From Gammaproteobacteria bacterium (GTDB lineage: Bacteria > Pseudomonadota > Gammaproteobacteria > M30B25): a stretch of DNA of 48,312 nucleotides. The DNA lies in NCBI GenBank assembly GCA_018402195.1, contig JAGYIW010000007.1:1-48312 (forward strand). Reading direction: 5' to 3'. Position numbers and translations under genes: made by a program. Below, in pieces: positions 19,114 to 27,848 of the stretch; the first letter of the stretch is position 1; the number at the start of each line of letters is the position of its first letter. The notes beneath the pieces are model-generated. The model worked only from the letters and a program-made list of their open reading frames with translations, ran no database searches and was not told where the DNA came from.

Positions 19114-19551
19114 CTAGTTTTCAGCAACACGCACAGCCAAAACATCACACTTCGCTTTGGTGATAACACTATCTGCAGTCGACCCAATAATAAGCCGAAC
19201 ACCGTGAACTGCATGACTGCCAACCACAATCAAGTCAACATTTAGGTTCTCAGCTTCCTCGAGAATAACATGCGCGCTACTACCTTGTCTTAGAATGGCA
19301 TGCGAACCATCCACCCCAAGCTTTTGACAAACACTATCCAGTGACTCTTTAGCCCTAGCATGAATAATAGCTTCAATATCAGCTCCAGCAGCCACACCAT
19401 AGGCAGCACCATAACTGCCCATATGTTCAATCACATGCAAAACATAGAGCTCAGACTCACATTCCTTAACCAATTCCAGCGTATGGTTAATAGGATAAGT
19501 ATCAACTTTATCGTCCAGCTCAAGCGCAAGTAAGACCTTACTGTAAGTTTT
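19114..19551 (-). CDS. Universal stress protein, UspA family
   Basis: A 145-residue single-domain Usp. The core starts YSKVLLALEL, contains VLHVIEHMG, and ends with the nucleotide-loop region VVGSHAVHGVRLIIGSTAD and CDVLAVRV. The GxxxxG...GS pattern resembles the ATP-binding Usp branch. It is probably cytoplasmic and involved in starvation or stress survival. The start is uncertain: TTG at 19551 gives the usual length with a weak TGGA before it, while TTG at 19587 would add 12 residues but lies only about 10 bases from a TATACT that looks like a -10. It is convergent with pgk (15-base gap), and its upstream side faces the origin region. Confidence 0.85.
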   Translation of the reverse strand, partial: KTYSKVLLALELDDKVDTYPINHTLELVKECESELYVLHVIEHMGSYGAAYGVAAGADIEAIIHARAKESLDSVCQKLGVDGSHAILRQGSSAHVILEEAENLNVDLIVVGSHAVHGVRLIIGSTADSVITKAKCDVLAVRVAEN

Positions 19552-19793
19552 CAAGATTTTATTTCCATCAACTTTGTATCTTTTCAAGTTTAGAGTATAT
19601 CCTAGCTAAGTCAATAGCCTGTATCGGTTCTGTACCTATGAACTTTTGAGTAGCAGAGGTTTGATCTGCATCCTAGGACTCCCTTTGTCTGCTTAATCAA
19701 CAATCTTGGTGACCGTGCTTTTACAACACTTTTGTCTCAACGGTTTCTTAACCTATACATAGGCAATTGGCTTGGTGATCTGCATTATTTGCC

Positions 19794-20009
19794 TGTGGAT
19801 AACTCTGTGGAAAAGCTGTTAAAAACCTGTGCTCAAATCCATCAATCCCTAGTTATCCCCAAATCATGCACACCCTATGCACAGGTTTTCCACACAACTA
19901 TCAACAGGACAAGAGGTTGATAATAAATATATAAAAAAACTTATCCACTGAAAAACGCCGACTTAATAATAATAACAAAAAAAGATTATTCTTATATAGG
20001 TTTTCCACA
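19794..20009. other. Probable chromosomal replication origin (oriC) with DnaA boxes
   Basis: Six sites match the DnaA box TTATCCACA: one perfect on the minus strand (TGTGGATAA, 19794-19802) and one-mismatch copies at 19806-19814 (minus), 19853-19861, 19886-19894, 19941-19949 and 20001-20009 (plus). The AT-rich stretch 19917-19995 between the later boxes (taataaatatataaa, ataataataac) could be the unwinding element. The position directly upstream of rpmH is the classical origin location. dnaA is not adjacent; a universal stress gene occupies the other side. The 638-base gene-free interval 19552-20190 holds this cluster and the rpmH promoter. The boxes are seen directly and origin function is inferred. 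Confidence 0.82.
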
Positions 20010-20126
20010 ATCTAAATCCCTAGCCCGCTCAGAGCGATTTTACGTAGCCTCTCGAGTCAACTGATCTGATGCAATACTATGCACTGCTTTTAAACCAGTC
20101 TTAAAGAGTAAATCCAATATGTTTTG

Positions 20127-20155
20127 TTGACATTTTTTCCCAATTTAATTAGGAT
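20127..20155 (+). promoter_or_regulatory. rpmH-rnpA promoter
   Basis: A perfect -35 TTGACA (20127-20132) is separated by 17 bases from TAGGAT (20150-20155), which matches -10 consensus at the key first, second and last positions. It lies about 35 bases before the rpmH ATG, consistent with a strong promoter for a ribosomal protein gene. Confidence 0.65.
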
Positions 20156-20190
20156 GTCTCGTTCACGTTTATTAGATTACAGGCAAACAA

Positions 20191-20325
20191 ATGAAAAGAA
20201 CGTTTCAACCAAACGTACGTAAACGCAAGAAAACTCACGGCTTTCGTGCCCGTATGCAAACACCTGGCGGCCGTAAAGTGCTCAGTGCTAGACGTCGCAA
20301 AGGCAGAAAAGATTTGGTGGTTTAA
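20191..20325 (+). CDS. rpmH: 50S ribosomal protein L34
   Basis: A 44-residue, very basic protein beginning [19 protein letters not shown] and containing [16 protein letters not shown], the universal L34 sequence. It binds 23S rRNA in the large subunit. An AGG lies eight bases before the ATG and a strong promoter lies just upstream. rnpA begins one base after its stop, the usual bacterial arrangement beside the origin. Confidence 0.98.
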   Translation: MKRTFQPNVRKRKKTHGFRARMQTPGGRKVLSARRRKGRKDLVV

Positions 20326-20326
20326 C

Positions 20327-20677
20327 TTGGCAAAGCCTTTTGCGTTGAACAAAAGACAGCGTGTTGTTCCTCAACAGAAGCACCAAGTTGCTTTGCTTAG
20401 CTTCAAAGCCAAAAAATTGGTGATGCTTGTTAGAAAAAATCACCTAGATATGGCAAGAGTCAACGTCATCGTGCCTAAGAAACATGTGGCTTTGGCGGTA
20501 AACAGAAACAGAATTAAGCGATGGGTAAGAGAACTCTTTCGTCTGCGTCAAGTCACGTTAAAAGGCACCGATTTGGTCGTCATTTGTCGTTATTCAGCAA
20601 ACAGCTTAACATTTTCTCAATGCGAAAAAGCCTTCGATGGATTGATCGAAGCTTATCAAGAGCTTGCATCTTTTTAG
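20327..20677 (+). CDS. rnpA: Ribonuclease P protein component
   Basis: Basic protein subunit of RNase P, which trims tRNA 5' leaders together with its RNA. The diagnostic RNR motif is present (NRNRIKRWVRELFR), preceded by VIVPKKHVALAV. The start is set at TTG 20327, one base after the rpmH stop, giving 116 residues (E. coli 119). GGTGG at 20316-20320 could serve as the ribosome binding site. A longer frame beginning inside rpmH would add residues unlike the family. The 3' end overlaps yidD by about 58 bases. Confidence 0.93.
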   Translation: MAKPFALNKRQRVVPQQKHQVALLSFKAKKLVMLVRKNHLDMARVNVIVPKKHVALAVNRNRIKRWVRELFRLRQVTLKGTDLVVICRYSANSLTFSQCEKAFDGLIEAYQELASF

Positions 20678-20865
20678 TAAAAGGTTATCAACGGCTTTTT
20701 AGTCCACTAACTAGGACATCATGCCGTTTTTATCCAAGCTGTTCTTCCTATGCCATGAGCTGTTTTCAAACTCATGGAGCTGTGTTGGGTGGATGGCTAT
20801 CATTAAAACGCTTGTTGCGCTGCCATCCGTGGCGCGCCGGAGGCATTGACTTACCACCTGAGTAA
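20620..20865 (+). CDS. yidD: Membrane protein insertion efficiency factor
   Basis: An 81-residue protein with the YidD signature: GYQRLFSPL, then CRFYPSCSSYA, then LKRLLRCHPW and GGIDLPP. It is a small membrane-associated protein that assists YidC- and Sec-dependent insertion. The ATG at 20620 lies inside rnpA and has no clear ribosome binding site, so translation is probably coupled to rnpA. The frame is open further upstream (to 20521), but the extra residues are unlike the family. yidC follows 18 bases later. Confidence 0.9.
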   Translation: MRKSLRWIDRSLSRACIFLVKGYQRLFSPLTRTSCRFYPSCSSYAMSCFQTHGAVLGGWLSLKRLLRCHPWRAGGIDLPPE

Positions 20866-20883
20866 TGTGAAAGAGGGTTTATG

Positions 20884-22530
20884 ATGGATTCAAAACGATT
20901 GTTCGTTTACGCTGGATTAATGGTGTCGGGGTTGCTGTTATGGCAAGCTTGGCAACAAGAACATTTATCTGGTGTAGTAGCCACACAAAGTGCCGAAATT
21001 TCTACTGTCGCTCCGGCCATTCAATTACCAGAAAGTAGCCAGTTTGACAGTGGCACTATTCAAACTAGGTCAACGCCTAAAAAGCCCCAAACAGGCAGTA
21101 TTAAGGTTCAGACGGATACTTTGAGAGTACGTGTGGGATTACTTGGGGGGAATGTTGATCAGGTAAAACTCAATCATTATCCTCTATCGTTAAAAGATAC
21201 TAGATTGGAAGCGGTACTGGATGATTCACCCACATCTGTACGCGCCAGCCAAGATGGGTTAGAAGGGCCCAAAGGTCCAGATAACACAAAACTTGGCCAA
21301 GCTGTGTATCAATCAGAAAAACAAGCCTATGTGTTAGGAAGTCGCCAATCACAGCTTCAGGTTGATCTACATTGGCACAGCCCAGAAGGTGTCAAAGTAA
21401 CTAAGCATTTATCTTTCAAAAGAGGTAGTTATGCCATAAAACAGTCATACACTATCAATAATACCAGTGCAAAAAGTTGGCAGGGTAGGGTATATCACCA
21501 ACTGAAAACCAAGGAACAGCAAGGCAAAGGTATGTTTGGCATGCGTACTTATGCCGGCAACGCTATTTCTAGCCCTGATGATAAGTACGAAAAGCTGACC
21601 TTTTCAGCATTGAAAAGAGAAAATATCGATCGTGACATCCGTGGTGGCTGGCTAGCTGCACAAGAGCATTACTTCATTGCCGCATGGGTCCCAGAACCCA
21701 GCGAAGTGTTCCACTATTATAGTTTTGTTGGTAATGATGATACCTACACAGTGGGAATGGTAGGACAGCGTTTTAGCTTGAAGCCTGGCCAGAAAATAAC
21801 CACCAAGCCAAGCGTATTGTATGCAGGGCCAGAAGAAGCCCAGCGACTAGATGCCATTGCCCCTGGCACGCTGAAGCTAACCATCGATTATGGTAGTTTG
21901 TGGGTGCTATCTGCACCAATTTTTTGGTTGTTAACCAAAGTGCATCAGGCTATGGGTAACTGGGGTTGGGCCATTGTCTTCGTTACCCTAATCATCAAGC
22001 TGGTTTTCTATCGCCTGTCAGAATCAAGCTATCGATCTATGGCGAAAATGCGTCAGTTGCAGCCTAAGCTTGAAGCATTGAAGGAGCGCTTTGGCCAGGA
22101 CAAAGCCAAGCTAAGCCAAGAAACCATGGTGCTTTACCAAAAAGAAAAAATAAATCCGTTAGGCGGGTGTTTGCCCATGATTATCCAAATCCCGATTTTC
22201 TTAGCGTTGTATTGGGTGCTGATTGAGTCGGTGGAGTTGAGACAAGCGCCTTTTGTTTTTTGGATTCATGATCTTTCTGTCAAAGATCCTTACTATATAT
22301 TACCTTTGTTGATGGGTGTGAGTATGTTAGTGCAACAAATGCTTAATCCCAAACCACAAGATCCTATACAAGCAAAAGTCATGATGTTTTTGCCGGTGAT
22401 GATGACGGGATTATTTATCTCATTCCCAGCAGGGCTAGTGCTGTATTGGTTGTGTAACAACGTGCTTTCTATATTGCAGCAGTGGCTGATCATGAGGCGC
22501 ATGGGTGTGAAGCAATCCTGGATGGCGTAA
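20884..22530 (+). CDS. yidC: Membrane protein insertase YidC
   Basis: Inner-membrane insertase that inserts and folds membrane proteins, alone or with SecYEG. At 548 residues it equals the E. coli length. It has an N-terminal membrane anchor (LFVYAGLMVSGLLLWQAW), a large periplasmic beta domain to about residue 330, and the conserved core with helices near 340-380, 432-452, 469-485 and 499-535. The conserved Arg of the hydrophilic groove should lie in the 380 region (FYRLSESSYRSM). Two tandem ATGs are present. The second (20884) is chosen because GAGGG ends six bases before it and MDSKR matches the E. coli start. The stop overlaps the mnmE start by one base. Confidence 0.96.
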   Translation: MDSKRLFVYAGLMVSGLLLWQAWQQEHLSGVVATQSAEISTVAPAIQLPESSQFDSGTIQTRSTPKKPQTGSIKVQTDTLRVRVGLLGGNVDQVKLNHYPLSLKDTRLEAVLDDSPTSVRASQDGLEGPKGPDNTKLGQAVYQSEKQAYVLGSRQSQLQVDLHWHSPEGVKVTKHLSFKRGSYAIKQSYTINNTSAKSWQGRVYHQLKTKEQQGKGMFGMRTYAGNAISSPDDKYEKLTFSALKRENIDRDIRGGWLAAQEHYFIAAWVPEPSEVFHYYSFVGNDDTYTVGMVGQRFSLKPGQKITTKPSVLYAGPEEAQRLDAIAPGTLKLTIDYGSLWVLSAPIFWLLTKVHQAMGNWGWAIVFVTLIIKLVFYRLSESSYRSMAKMRQLQPKLEALKERFGQDKAKLSQETMVLYQKEKINPLGGCLPMIIQIPIFLALYWVLIESVELRQAPFVFWIHDLSVKDPYYILPLLMGVSMLVQQMLNPKPQDPIQAKVMMFLPVMMTGLFISFPAGLVLYWLCNNVLSILQQWLIMRRMGVKQSWMA

Positions 22531-23882
22531 TGGCGACTCAGGATACCATTGCAGCAGTCGCCACGCCCAAAGGGCAGGGGGGTGTAGGGATTATTCGGGT
22601 CTCCGGTCCTTTGGTACCAACCTTACTTGAGCCAATTTTGTCACAAACACCTGAGCCTTTGAAAGCATTGGTTGGGCCCTTTTACAATGAGGAAAGGGGT
22701 GTGCTTGATGAAGGGATTGCCTTGTTTTTCCCAAATCCCCATTCTTTTACTGGTGAAGATGTTTTGGAGTTGCAAGGACATGGTAGCCCAGTTATACAAA
22801 GCGTTATTCTAGACAGGCTTTTTGCCCTAGGAGTTCGTTTAGCAAGGCCTGGGGAATTTTCTGAGCGTGCATTTCTCAATGGGAAAAAAGACCTGGCTGA
22901 GGTCGAGGCCATTGCTGATCTTATCGCTGCTCAATCAGAACGAGGCGCAGCGATGGCGCTAAGAAGTTTGCGAGGAGAATTTTCTCGCGAAATCAAAAGT
23001 CTGATGAAACAACTTACCCAGCTTAGGGTTTACGTAGAAGCAGCCATTGATTTTCCCGAGGAAGAAATCGACTTTTTGTCAGATCAAAATTTGATGCAGT
23101 CTTTCGCTGACCTCAAGGCACAATTGGAAAAAACTCAGCAATCTGTGGCACAAGGTGTGATGATGCGAGAGGGGATTAAGCTGGTATTGGTAGGTGATCC
23201 TAATGCGGGCAAATCCAGTTTGCTTAACTGGCTGACTGGTGAGGACACGGCCATTGTCACTGATACCCCAGGCACGACTAGAGATGTTCTCAAAAGTGAT
23301 ATTTTGCTCGATGGTGTGCCGATTCATGTGCTAGATACAGCTGGGTTGCGCCAAACTGAGGATCTCATAGAGCAGGAGGGCATTCGGCGTGCTGAAGCGG
23401 CTTTGTTAGAAGCTGATCATATTTTGTGGGTGGTCGATGCAAGTCTGCCCATGGGTGAAGGTGTGAAAGAAAGGCTGGCGGACCTTAACCACTGCAATGT
23501 GACTGTGGTGTTTAACAAAATAGATTTGACCCTCAACCAGCCTGGAGAAGGGTATCATCCCGAGCTCAATTTTCCTGTGATTTATTGTTCAGTAAAAAAC
23601 ATGTTGGGCATGGGCATGTTGAAAAAACGCCTTTTGTCATTGACAGAGGGACAGCAAGGTGGCGAAGAGGGGCACTATATGGCTCGATCTCGCCACAAGC
23701 ATGCTTTGGCTATGGCTGTGGACAATTTAGAAGAAGCTGAAGTGCTGCTGGCTTCTAAACAAGGTGAGCTATTGGCTGAATCCTTGAAATGGGCTCATCG
23801 TTCTCTGGGTGAGATTGTTGGAGAATTTACTACCGACGATTTACTGGGTGAGATCTTCAGCTCTTTCTGTATTGGTAAATAA
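22530..23882 (+). CDS. mnmE: tRNA modification GTPase MnmE
   Basis: With MnmG it forms 5-carboxymethylaminomethyl-uridine at the wobble position of certain tRNAs. The 450-residue protein (E. coli 454) has the N-terminal folate-binding domain (IAAVATPKGQGGVGIIRVSG), a helical domain, and an inserted G domain: P-loop GDPNAGKSS at about 222-229, switch DTPGTTRD at about 245, DTAGLR, and NKID. It ends in the essential CIGK. The start at ATG 22530 overlaps the yidC stop (TAATG). A longer frame reaching into yidC is rejected because MATQDTIAAVATP is the family N terminus. In this organism mnmE and mnmG are separated by a minus-strand accessory gene. Confidence 0.97.
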   Translation: MATQDTIAAVATPKGQGGVGIIRVSGPLVPTLLEPILSQTPEPLKALVGPFYNEERGVLDEGIALFFPNPHSFTGEDVLELQGHGSPVIQSVILDRLFALGVRLARPGEFSERAFLNGKKDLAEVEAIADLIAAQSERGAAMALRSLRGEFSREIKSLMKQLTQLRVYVEAAIDFPEEEIDFLSDQNLMQSFADLKAQLEKTQQSVAQGVMMREGIKLVLVGDPNAGKSSLLNWLTGEDTAIVTDTPGTTRDVLKSDILLDGVPIHVLDTAGLRQTEDLIEQEGIRRAEAALLEADHILWVVDASLPMGEGVKERLADLNHCNVTVVFNKIDLTLNQPGEGYHPELNFPVIYCSVKNMLGMGMLKKRLLSLTEGQQGGEEGHYMARSRHKHALAMAVDNLEEAEVLLASKQGELLAESLKWAHRSLGEIVGEFTTDDLLGEIFSSFCIGK

Positions 23883-24184
23883 GGAAAAAAATCTTTATAA
23901 AAGCTAGTGTCTGTTCTTTTTGTACAAGAAATATGCAATTGCCGTTGCATCACTTCTTAGAGCAAATCGTGCAACAAGAACAATGACATTTCCTTATCAA
24001 GCCTGGGTACCAGATTAGACATCAATAAGGATCAGAAGACATGAAGTTGTCCAAAGTCTAAAGTAGCTTTAGAAGCTTAGAGAGAAAAATTAGTTATTCA
24101 GTCTTACTGAGATGGGAAATACTTAGTCGAAGATCCCAATTTTGTCAGCTGGATTAACAGCAATATTCAAGCATTGATGTTTCC
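23883..24184. other. Gene-free spacer between convergent mnmE and the acidic-tailed membrane gene
   Basis: About 300 bases with no supported open frame. A 6-bp inverted repeat ATGCAA/TTGCAT (23933-23950) lacks a following T-run, so I do not call it a terminator. I see nothing else recognisable here. Confidence 0.5.
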
Positions 24185-25126
24185 CTAAGGAGCTCCGATG
24201 CCACGAGGCTCTTCTTCGACATGTCCTTCACCCTCGCCTTCATCCTCATCTTCATCCAAATCGTCAGCTTCTGCCATGGTGGTTCCAGGTAAGTCACCTA
24301 GAGCATACAGTGTTGATTGGCCATCATTATTGACTGCACTAGAGTTTACTGGAATCATATCGAGGTTGTGAGCCCAACAAGAATCTGCCTGTTCTAAATC
24401 AACCCGGGATATGTCTTGTTGAAATAGCTCATTAGCTGCATTGCCTGCGGTATTTTCTTCCTCGGTTTCAATAGTTACGCCAACGCCAGACATAGAATCA
24501 GAAGCAAGTTTAAACCAACCAGGTGTGATAGCATCGCCCTCTGTTTGCTCAGAGGGCGCCACTTTTTTGGCATTGTTGGTAAAAAAGCTCGCTACTTTAT
24601 CATGAAAACTATAAGCGAGGTAGATTACCGAAAAAGTGATAAATGTTGCCAATAAAGGTGTGGCAGTTGGAGGAAGAACAGCGGCAGTGATGATAAAGCC
24701 CAACACACATAAACTCATTAGAACATTGGCTGCTTTTTGCTTAAGGACCTGTTGTTGCTCAGAGTTTTCAATTTTTTGTATGCGATGTTTTCCCCATTCA
24801 TAGCCATTGCTCAGTACGCTGTAGCCAGCAGCAGAAATACCCACAAAGACCCCAATAAAAGGAAAAGCGATAACTGCTGTTGCCAAGGCAGAAAAAGCCA
24901 GCCCAAGGACAATACGGACGCCCATGTCAAAATTACTCAGGTGCTTGCGATACCAAATTGCTGAAGCAAAGGCGCCTAGACTGGAGATAAACAAACCTAC
25001 CACTGGCAGTGTCCCAGCAGTTTTTCCGAGGATATGTTCGGCAGTCATGATCAAAGAGCCAAAAAAACCTGGTTCAGTTTTTTCATCATGGCCATGATTG
25101 TGTGAATTGTGTTTTTTTGATACCAT
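24185..25126 (-). CDS. Membrane protein with His-rich N terminus and acidic C-terminal tail, unknown
   Basis: I do not recognise this 313-residue protein. In order it has a short His/Asn-rich N terminus (KKHNSHNHGHDEK) and hydrophobic segments near 30-60, 68-105 (two close helices, FPFIGVFVGISAAG) and 130-170 (LCVLGFIITAAVL). A soluble region of about 140 residues follows, ending in an acidic run (DDLDEDEDEGEGEG, then EEEP). The start at ATG 25126 is chosen because GGAGG lies five bases upstream; a TTG four codons earlier overlaps that site. It is divergent from mnmG with only 57 bases between, and it splits the usual mnmE-mnmG neighbourhood. A Glu-rich C terminus resembles the E-block of some Dot/Icm effectors, but this is only a hypothesis. 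Confidence 0.7.
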   Translation of the reverse strand: MVSKKHNSHNHGHDEKTEPGFFGSLIMTAEHILGKTAGTLPVVGLFISSLGAFASAIWYRKHLSNFDMGVRIVLGLAFSALATAVIAFPFIGVFVGISAAGYSVLSNGYEWGKHRIQKIENSEQQQVLKQKAANVLMSLCVLGFIITAAVLPPTATPLLATFITFSVIYLAYSFHDKVASFFTNNAKKVAPSEQTEGDAITPGWFKLASDSMSGVGVTIETEEENTAGNAANELFQQDISRVDLEQADSCWAHNLDMIPVNSSAVNNDGQSTLYALGDLPGTTMAEADDLDEDEDEGEGEGHVEEEPRGIGAP

Positions 25127-25183
25127 AAATACCTCCAAATTCGCTTATTATATCCATTTTTTATTAATAAAATCTGAAAGAAA

Positions 25184-27067
25184 ATGAAAAATTGTTTTGA
25201 TGTCATCATTGTTGGCGGCGGCCACGCTGGAATAGAAGCAGCCATGGCTTCAGCCCGTGTGCACGCCGAAACTTTGTTACTGACACATCAAATGGAAGCC
25301 ATTGGGCAAATGTCCTGCAATCCTGCGATTGGTGGCATTGGCAAAAGCCATTTAGTTAAGGAAATAGATGCATTGGATGGTGTTATGGCCAGAGCGACTG
25401 ATCAAGCAGGTATTCAGTTTCGGGTTCTTAATGGTCGCAAAGGCCCTGCTGTGCGTGCCACCCGAGCGCAGGCAGATAGACAGCTTTATCGCCAAGCGAT
25501 TCAAGACATGGTGCACTCGCAGCCGCATCTGCAAGTTTTTCAGCAAGCCGTGGTGGACTTATTGTGGGATGACGATGTAATTCAGGGCGTAGAAACCAGT
25601 ATGGGTATACGGTTCTTCGCGCCCACGGTAGTTTTGACAACGGGTACTTTTTTGGGAGGAAAACTGCATGTTGGTACTCAGCAATCTGCTGGTGGCAGAG
25701 CAGGAGATCCAGCATCCAATCAATTGGCGGACAAACTTAGGGCCATGCCTTTTCAGGTAGGGCGTTTAAAAACAGGTACGCCACCCAGGGTAGATGGGCG
25801 AACAGTAGACTTTTCCGTGATGCAAGTTCAACCTGGTGATGAGCCAAGACCAGTGTTTTCCTTTTTAGGGTCATGTAATCAGCATCCTCAGCAGTTGCCT
25901 TGCCATATTACTCATACCAACGAAAAAGGCCATGACATCATTAGACAAAACCTTGATAAAAGCGCCATTTTCTCTGGTGGTATCAGTGGTGCGGGTCCAA
26001 GGTATTGTCCTTCCATTGAAGATAAAATTTATCGTTTTGCTGATAAAGTTTCGCATCAGATTTTCGTTGAGCCAGAAGGCCTACGTTCTCACGAGCTTTA
26101 CCCCAACGGTATCTCTACCAGTCTACCCTACGAGGTTCAGCTAGCCTTTTTGCATACCATTAAGGGTTTTGAACAAGCATCCATCACTCGCCCTGGCTAT
26201 GCTATTGAGTACGACTTTTTCAACCCTATAGGCTTAAAGGCAACTTTGGAAACCAAATCCATCAAAGGTTTGTTCTTTGCGGGTCAGATCAATGGTACCA
26301 CTGGTTATGAAGAAGCAGCAGCACAGGGATTGATGGCTGGAGTAAATGCGGCATTGCAGGCCAAAGGTGAATCACCCTGGACCTTATCTCGAGAGGAGTC
26401 CTATATCGGTGTTATGATTGATGATTTGATTACCTTGGGTACCAAAGAACCGTACCGAATGTTTACCTCCAGAGCAGAATATCGTCTATTGTTGCGTGAA
26501 GACAATGCCGATTTGCGTTTGACCGAGAAGGGTCGCCAAATTGGCTTGGTTGGCGATGTGCGTTGGCAGCATTTTTCTGAAAAACGTGAACAAATTGAGG
26601 CGTTACGCTCATCCCTCAACAGCACCATGATTCCCATGGGTAGCGAGGTTAACCAACGTTTGAGTGCTCGTCATGAGCGCCCAATTGACAAGGACATTCA
26701 TGCCCTTAATTTGCTGCGCTGGCCAGAAATTCAGTGGCGGTCACTGCTGCAGGCTTTGAACATGCCTCTCCCTGAAAATCCACTGGTCGGGGAACAGGTA
26801 GAAATTCAGGCCAAGTATCAGGGGTATGTAGAAAGGCAGCAAAAAGAAATTGCAAGCAACCGTAACCGCATGCATACCATGATTCCCAAACATTTTGATT
26901 ATGGTAAAATTTCAGGACTTTCCAGTGAATTAAAGCAAAAATGCAGTGACATACGTCCTGAAAGCATTGCCCAAGCTAGTCGCATTCCTGGTATGACCCC
27001 TGCAGCTATTTCGTTATTATTGGTGTATATTAAAAAGCATATAGCACTAAGAGAAATAACCAAATGA
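25184..27067 (+). CDS. mnmG: tRNA uridine 5-carboxymethylaminomethyl modification enzyme MnmG (GidA)
   Basis: FAD-dependent partner of MnmE in wobble-uridine modification. The 627-residue protein (E. coli 629) begins with the FAD Rossmann loop [11 protein letters not shown]. It has [51 protein letters not shown] and the [10 protein letters not shown] region, plus the C-terminal helical domain. Its stop (TGA, 27065-27067) overlaps the ATG of a 19-codon SEC-C-motif frame, which in turn overlaps rsmG, forming a coupled series. Confidence 0.97.
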   Translation: MKNCFDVIIVGGGHAGIEAAMASARVHAETLLLTHQMEAIGQMSCNPAIGGIGKSHLVKEIDALDGVMARATDQAGIQFRVLNGRKGPAVRATRAQADRQLYRQAIQDMVHSQPHLQVFQQAVVDLLWDDDVIQGVETSMGIRFFAPTVVLTTGTFLGGKLHVGTQQSAGGRAGDPASNQLADKLRAMPFQVGRLKTGTPPRVDGRTVDFSVMQVQPGDEPRPVFSFLGSCNQHPQQLPCHITHTNEKGHDIIRQNLDKSAIFSGGISGAGPRYCPSIEDKIYRFADKVSHQIFVEPEGLRSHELYPNGISTSLPYEVQLAFLHTIKGFEQASITRPGYAIEYDFFNPIGLKATLETKSIKGLFFAGQINGTTGYEEAAAQGLMAGVNAALQAKGESPWTLSREESYIGVMIDDLITLGTKEPYRMFTSRAEYRLLLREDNADLRLTEKGRQIGLVGDVRWQHFSEKREQIEALRSSLNSTMIPMGSEVNQRLSARHERPIDKDIHALNLLRWPEIQWRSLLQALNMPLPENPLVGEQVEIQAKYQGYVERQQKEIASNRNRMHTMIPKHFDYGKISGLSSELKQKCSDIRPESIAQASRIPGMTPAAISLLLVYIKKHIALREITK

Positions 27068-27123
27068 TCAGTGCTTGCCCCTGCGGTTTGAACGTTAAAT
27101 ATGACCAATGCTGTGGGGCGTGA
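27064..27123 (+). CDS. 19-residue SEC-C zinc-motif micropeptide or YchJ remnant
   Basis: A 19-codon frame reads [19 protein letters not shown]. The spacing CxC-x8-CC is exactly that of the SEC-C zinc-binding motif found in SecA tails and at the N terminus of YchJ-type proteins. Its ATG overlaps the mnmG stop (ATGA) and its TGA overlaps the rsmG ATG (TGATG). It may be a real micropeptide, a vestige of a larger SEC-C protein truncated after its motif, or a coupling device. No continuation resembling YchJ is visible in any frame after the stop. The motif is seen directly; expression is not proven. Confidence 0.45.
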   Translation: MISACPCGLNVKYDQCCGA

Positions 27124-27725
27124 TGAATCAAGCGCTTCTTTCTCATCTCAGTGAAGCTCTTCAACTGCAAAATATAGTTTTGGATGATAAAGCCAAGCAA
27201 AAGCTGGTGAGTTATGTCATGCTATTGTTTCAATGGAATAAAACCCAAAATCTGACGGCAGTTCGCTCAACACAAGCCATGCTTGATCGGCATGTGCTCG
27301 ACAGTTTGGCACTATTGCCTTATTTGTCGGCATACGATTGTTTAGATGTTGGGTCCGGCGCTGGATTGCCTGGGATTCCTTTGGCTATTGCATTACCAAA
27401 AAATAAAATTTGGCTTTTGGAATCGCGGTTAAAGCGAGCGATATTTTTGCGACGTTGTGTCGATCAATTGGCCTTAGACAATGCCACAGTTTTGCACACA
27501 CGCTTAGAGGATTACCAGCCAGAAAAGCTGCACCAAGCTGTGGTGGCAAGAGCATTTTGTCCACCAAAGGATTACCTAGGTAAAATCACCCATGTGCTAG
27601 TACCAGGCGGTACCGCCTTTCTGCAAGTCGGCGAGCAAACCAACCCTGAATCATTTAACCAAGGAATCTGCCACGATTTGCAAGGTACTCGAGGCAGGCT
27701 CTGGGTCATGGCTTCAGAAGGCTAA
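27123..27725 (+). CDS. rsmG: 16S rRNA (guanine527-N7) methyltransferase
   Basis: SAM-dependent methyltransferase that modifies G527 of 16S rRNA; its loss gives low-level streptomycin resistance in other bacteria. The 200-residue protein (E. coli 207) has the N-terminal helix pair, KTQNLTAVR, LDSLALLPYL, the SAM loop LDVGSGAGLPGIPLA at about 73-87, and VARAFCP. The start is ATG 27123, overlapping the stop of the SEC-C micropeptide. GGGG lies about five bases upstream. An ATG 15 bases earlier in the same frame is possible but leaves no ribosome binding site. It is followed by parAB, the classical order. Confidence 0.96.
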   Translation: MNQALLSHLSEALQLQNIVLDDKAKQKLVSYVMLLFQWNKTQNLTAVRSTQAMLDRHVLDSLALLPYLSAYDCLDVGSGAGLPGIPLAIALPKNKIWLLESRLKRAIFLRRCVDQLALDNATVLHTRLEDYQPEKLHQAVVARAFCPPKDYLGKITHVLVPGGTAFLQVGEQTNPESFNQGICHDLQGTRGRLWVMASEG

Positions 27726-27790
27726 GAATGTTGCTTTTGGAGCTTGATTTTTGTTAGGTAAAACCTAGTCGTGTTGTCACCATTTGGCGG

Positions 27791-27819
27791 TTGTGTCAGA
27801 ATCGGGCACGGGGTACAAT
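27791..27819 (+). promoter_or_regulatory. parAB promoter
   Basis: TTGTGT (27791-27796) and TACAAT (27814-27819) are separated by exactly 17 bases, placing transcription start near 27826, 23 bases before the parA ATG. This also shows that the longer open frame beginning at 27771 cannot be the parA start. A small hairpin TAGGT-AAA-ACCTA (27755-27767) lies between rsmG and this promoter. Confidence 0.6.
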
Positions 27820-27848
27820 CGTGGTTTACTAACGCCAAGGTTTTTTCT

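Noticed and set aside
23933-23950. ATGCAA/TTGCAT hairpin after mnmE as terminator
   Set aside because: The stem is short and no T-run follows on either strand.
27771-27848. Upstream extension of parA
   Set aside because: The extension overlaps the TTGTGT-17-TACAAT promoter, and the ParA N terminus begins at the ATG at 27849.
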